Source: Silene noctiflora (lineage: Eukaryota > Streptophyta > Magnoliopsida > Caryophyllales > Caryophyllaceae). From it: a stretch of DNA of 21,256 bases. The stretch lies in the NCBI GenBank assembly GCA_009801015.1, contig VHZZ01007946.1:45427-66682 (forward strand). Direction: 5' to 3'. Positions 20,561-21,256 of the stretch are shown here, in pieces (positions within the stretch are counted from its first letter, which is position 1; each line of letters starts with the position of its first letter). The notes beneath the pieces were generated by a model that made no database searches, had not been told where the DNA came from, and saw nothing but the letters and a program-made list of their open reading frames with translations. A program made the translations under genes and the position numbers.

Positions 20561-20561
<1 letters not shown>

Positions 20562-20615
<54 letters not shown>
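20562..20615. repeat. (TA)n microsatellite
   Basis: About 27 uninterrupted TA dinucleotides. It sits exactly at the junction between the acidic exon of the CACTA gene and the next LTR-like block. Confidence 0.98.
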
Positions 20616-20619
<4 letters not shown>

Positions 20620-21256
20620 GATTGTTGAGTGAATATTATTACTATTGTTGGATACCTCAGTTTATACTGGGACGATGGATTCCTCAAATATGTTGGGATG
20701 ATGGATACCTCAATATTGTATTGGGATGATGGATACCTCAAACTTGTTTAGGATGATGGATACCTCAACTTTGTTGGGATGATTGATACCTCAATATATA
20801 TTGGGATGATGCATACCCCGGGCCAGGGATTGGTGGGATGAACTTGTGTTTTAGGAAGTGATCAGTTGCGTTGGCATTTGCATATCATATCGTGAATGAT
20901 TATATCGTGCTTGTTATTAGTTTTTGATAGTTATTCTACTCAACCTCGTGGTTGACCGTGTATTCGTGAACACCTGTGATGAACCAATTATTAGGGAGCA
21001 GTTTTGCTTGACAGGTTTTTGTGTTAGAGGACTTGGGAGCTTACGGGATGCAAGGCGTGAGGAGTTGGAGCATAGTTTCTGTCAAGATCACTTAGTCGAC
21101 TGAAACTTTATTTTTATGTATTTTATTTATTTCCGCTGCATAGTAACTGTAATATTAAAAATTTAAATTTAATCAGTTTTATATAAAGTACTTTGGTTTG
21201 TTTTACTTTTTTATTCACTACCTCGGTCATTCCGAGATGGTAACAGTCTCATTTAT
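20616..21256 (+). mobile_element. Probable Ty3/gypsy (chromovirus-like) LTR, truncated by the window end
   Basis: The block starts TGTTGGATTG right after the TA run and has features common in plant chromovirus LTRs: CCTCGTGGTTGACCGTG (about 20945-20961), a T-rich stretch with TTATTTATTTCCGCTGCA, and CTACCTCGGTCATTCCGAGA followed by TGGTAACAG near the window end. No primer-binding site or coding region is visible, so the end, the family and even the LTR status are inferred from recall of similar sequences. Confidence 0.45.
20645..20815. repeat. Minisatellite, about seven units of 25-28 bp
   Basis: Units centre on TTGGGATGATGGATACCTCA followed by a variable A/T-rich tail of 5-9 bases. Early and late units are more diverged (GGACGATGGATTCCTCA, GGATGATGCATACCCCG). 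It lies inside the probable gypsy LTR. Confidence 0.88.

Larger units (their letters stand above)
12119..20561 (-). mobile_element. Degraded CACTA (En/Spm-type) transposon, one terminus plus accessory gene
   Basis: The terminus starts CACTACGCCAAT at 12119, the hallmark CACTA end, followed by about 600 bp of subterminal ACAACGGTTTT/AAAACCGTTGT repeats. Its gene reads on the minus strand towards this end (stop at 13085-13087), so this is the 3' end of the element. The opposite end and the TNP2-type transposase are not in the window. The right limit given is only where coding similarity is lost at the AT microsatellite. A LINE (13425-15975) and a gypsy LTR fragment (about 17500-20005) interrupt it. 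The three bases before the terminus (TAC, 12116-12118) would be the target duplication, but no partner is visible. Confidence 0.8.
13085..20561 (-). pseudogene. CACTA-encoded protein: acidic region, DUF8039-like region, ULP1-like protease; dead
   Basis: Minus-strand exons, in order: 20304-20561 (acidic, Glu/Lys-rich), about 20010-20201 (HGIPLRDNCKKVVVD), about 17271-17490 (GQAVGSFVQWP), 17101-17189 (Pro/Thr-rich), 16728-17019, 16455-16630 (GFLCP), 16244-16348, about 16030-16108, 13271-13354 and 13085-13177. Where both ends are visible, splice sites and phases agree. The end is a C48-type protease: the His region (KH then a stop then VLMAI, 16330-16347), an Asp in WWIDSV, and Cys in CAFFVCRSM (13310-13342); the closing exon ends in DVRDRWTKYF. 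Lesions: TAG at 20487-20489, a 65-bp duplication (17318-17447), a frameshift near 16940, TGA where a Trp is expected after HLLV, TAA at 16459-16461, TAG after the His and TAA just before the Cys. The LINE lies in its last large intron. Such proteins accompany plant CACTA elements; their role is unsettled. Confidence 0.75.

Overview
The window looks like a piece of a eudicot nuclear genome: AT-rich, intron-containing, with one intact gene in a dense landscape of plant-type transposable elements (Ty1/copia, Cassandra TRIM, Harbinger-like MITEs, CACTA, L1-type LINE, two Ty3/gypsy LTR fragments). Recurring TACGGAGTA-like scraps (about 8526 and 9311) are a weak hint of Caryophyllales or a similar lineage; I would not rely on that.

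Layout. 1-1740: 3' remnant of a Ty1/copia element (RT and RNase H, then a probable 3' LTR), 5'-truncated and frameshifted. 1740-3220: no recognisable gene. 3224-4449: three short terminal-inverted-repeat elements in a row, each flanked by a 3-bp TTA or TAA duplication, as expected for PIF/Harbinger (Tourist-like) MITEs. 4757-5515: a Cassandra-type TRIM on the minus strand, carrying 5S rRNA-derived sequence in both LTRs. 5516-7300: repeats and low-complexity DNA. 7398-11052: the one intact gene, a five-exon plant MscS-like mechanosensitive channel (MSL10 type, 639 aa). 11820-12055: a degenerate array of GTGTATC-type motifs. 12119 to about 20561: a large degraded CACTA transposon whose minus-strand gene encoded an acidic region, a DUF8039-like region and a C-terminal ULP1-like (C48) cysteine protease. 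A 5'-truncated L1-type LINE (13425-15975, with 15-bp target duplications) and a Tat/Ogre-type gypsy LTR fragment (about 17500-20005) are inserted into it. 20562-21256: an AT microsatellite and then the start of what looks like another gypsy LTR with an internal minisatellite, running off the window.

How the parts relate. Only the MSL gene appears functional: it should make a mechanically gated anion-preferring membrane channel. The rest is a layered transposon graveyard. The most informative new reading is the exon-by-exon recovery of the dead ULP1-like gene. Its remaining exons keep consistent splice phase and protease landmark positions across about 7.5 kb of nested insertions, but it carries several nonsense codons, a frameshift and a 65-bp duplication. 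I found no tRNA, CRISPR, bacterial or viral system, and nothing that amounts to a wholly new biological system.
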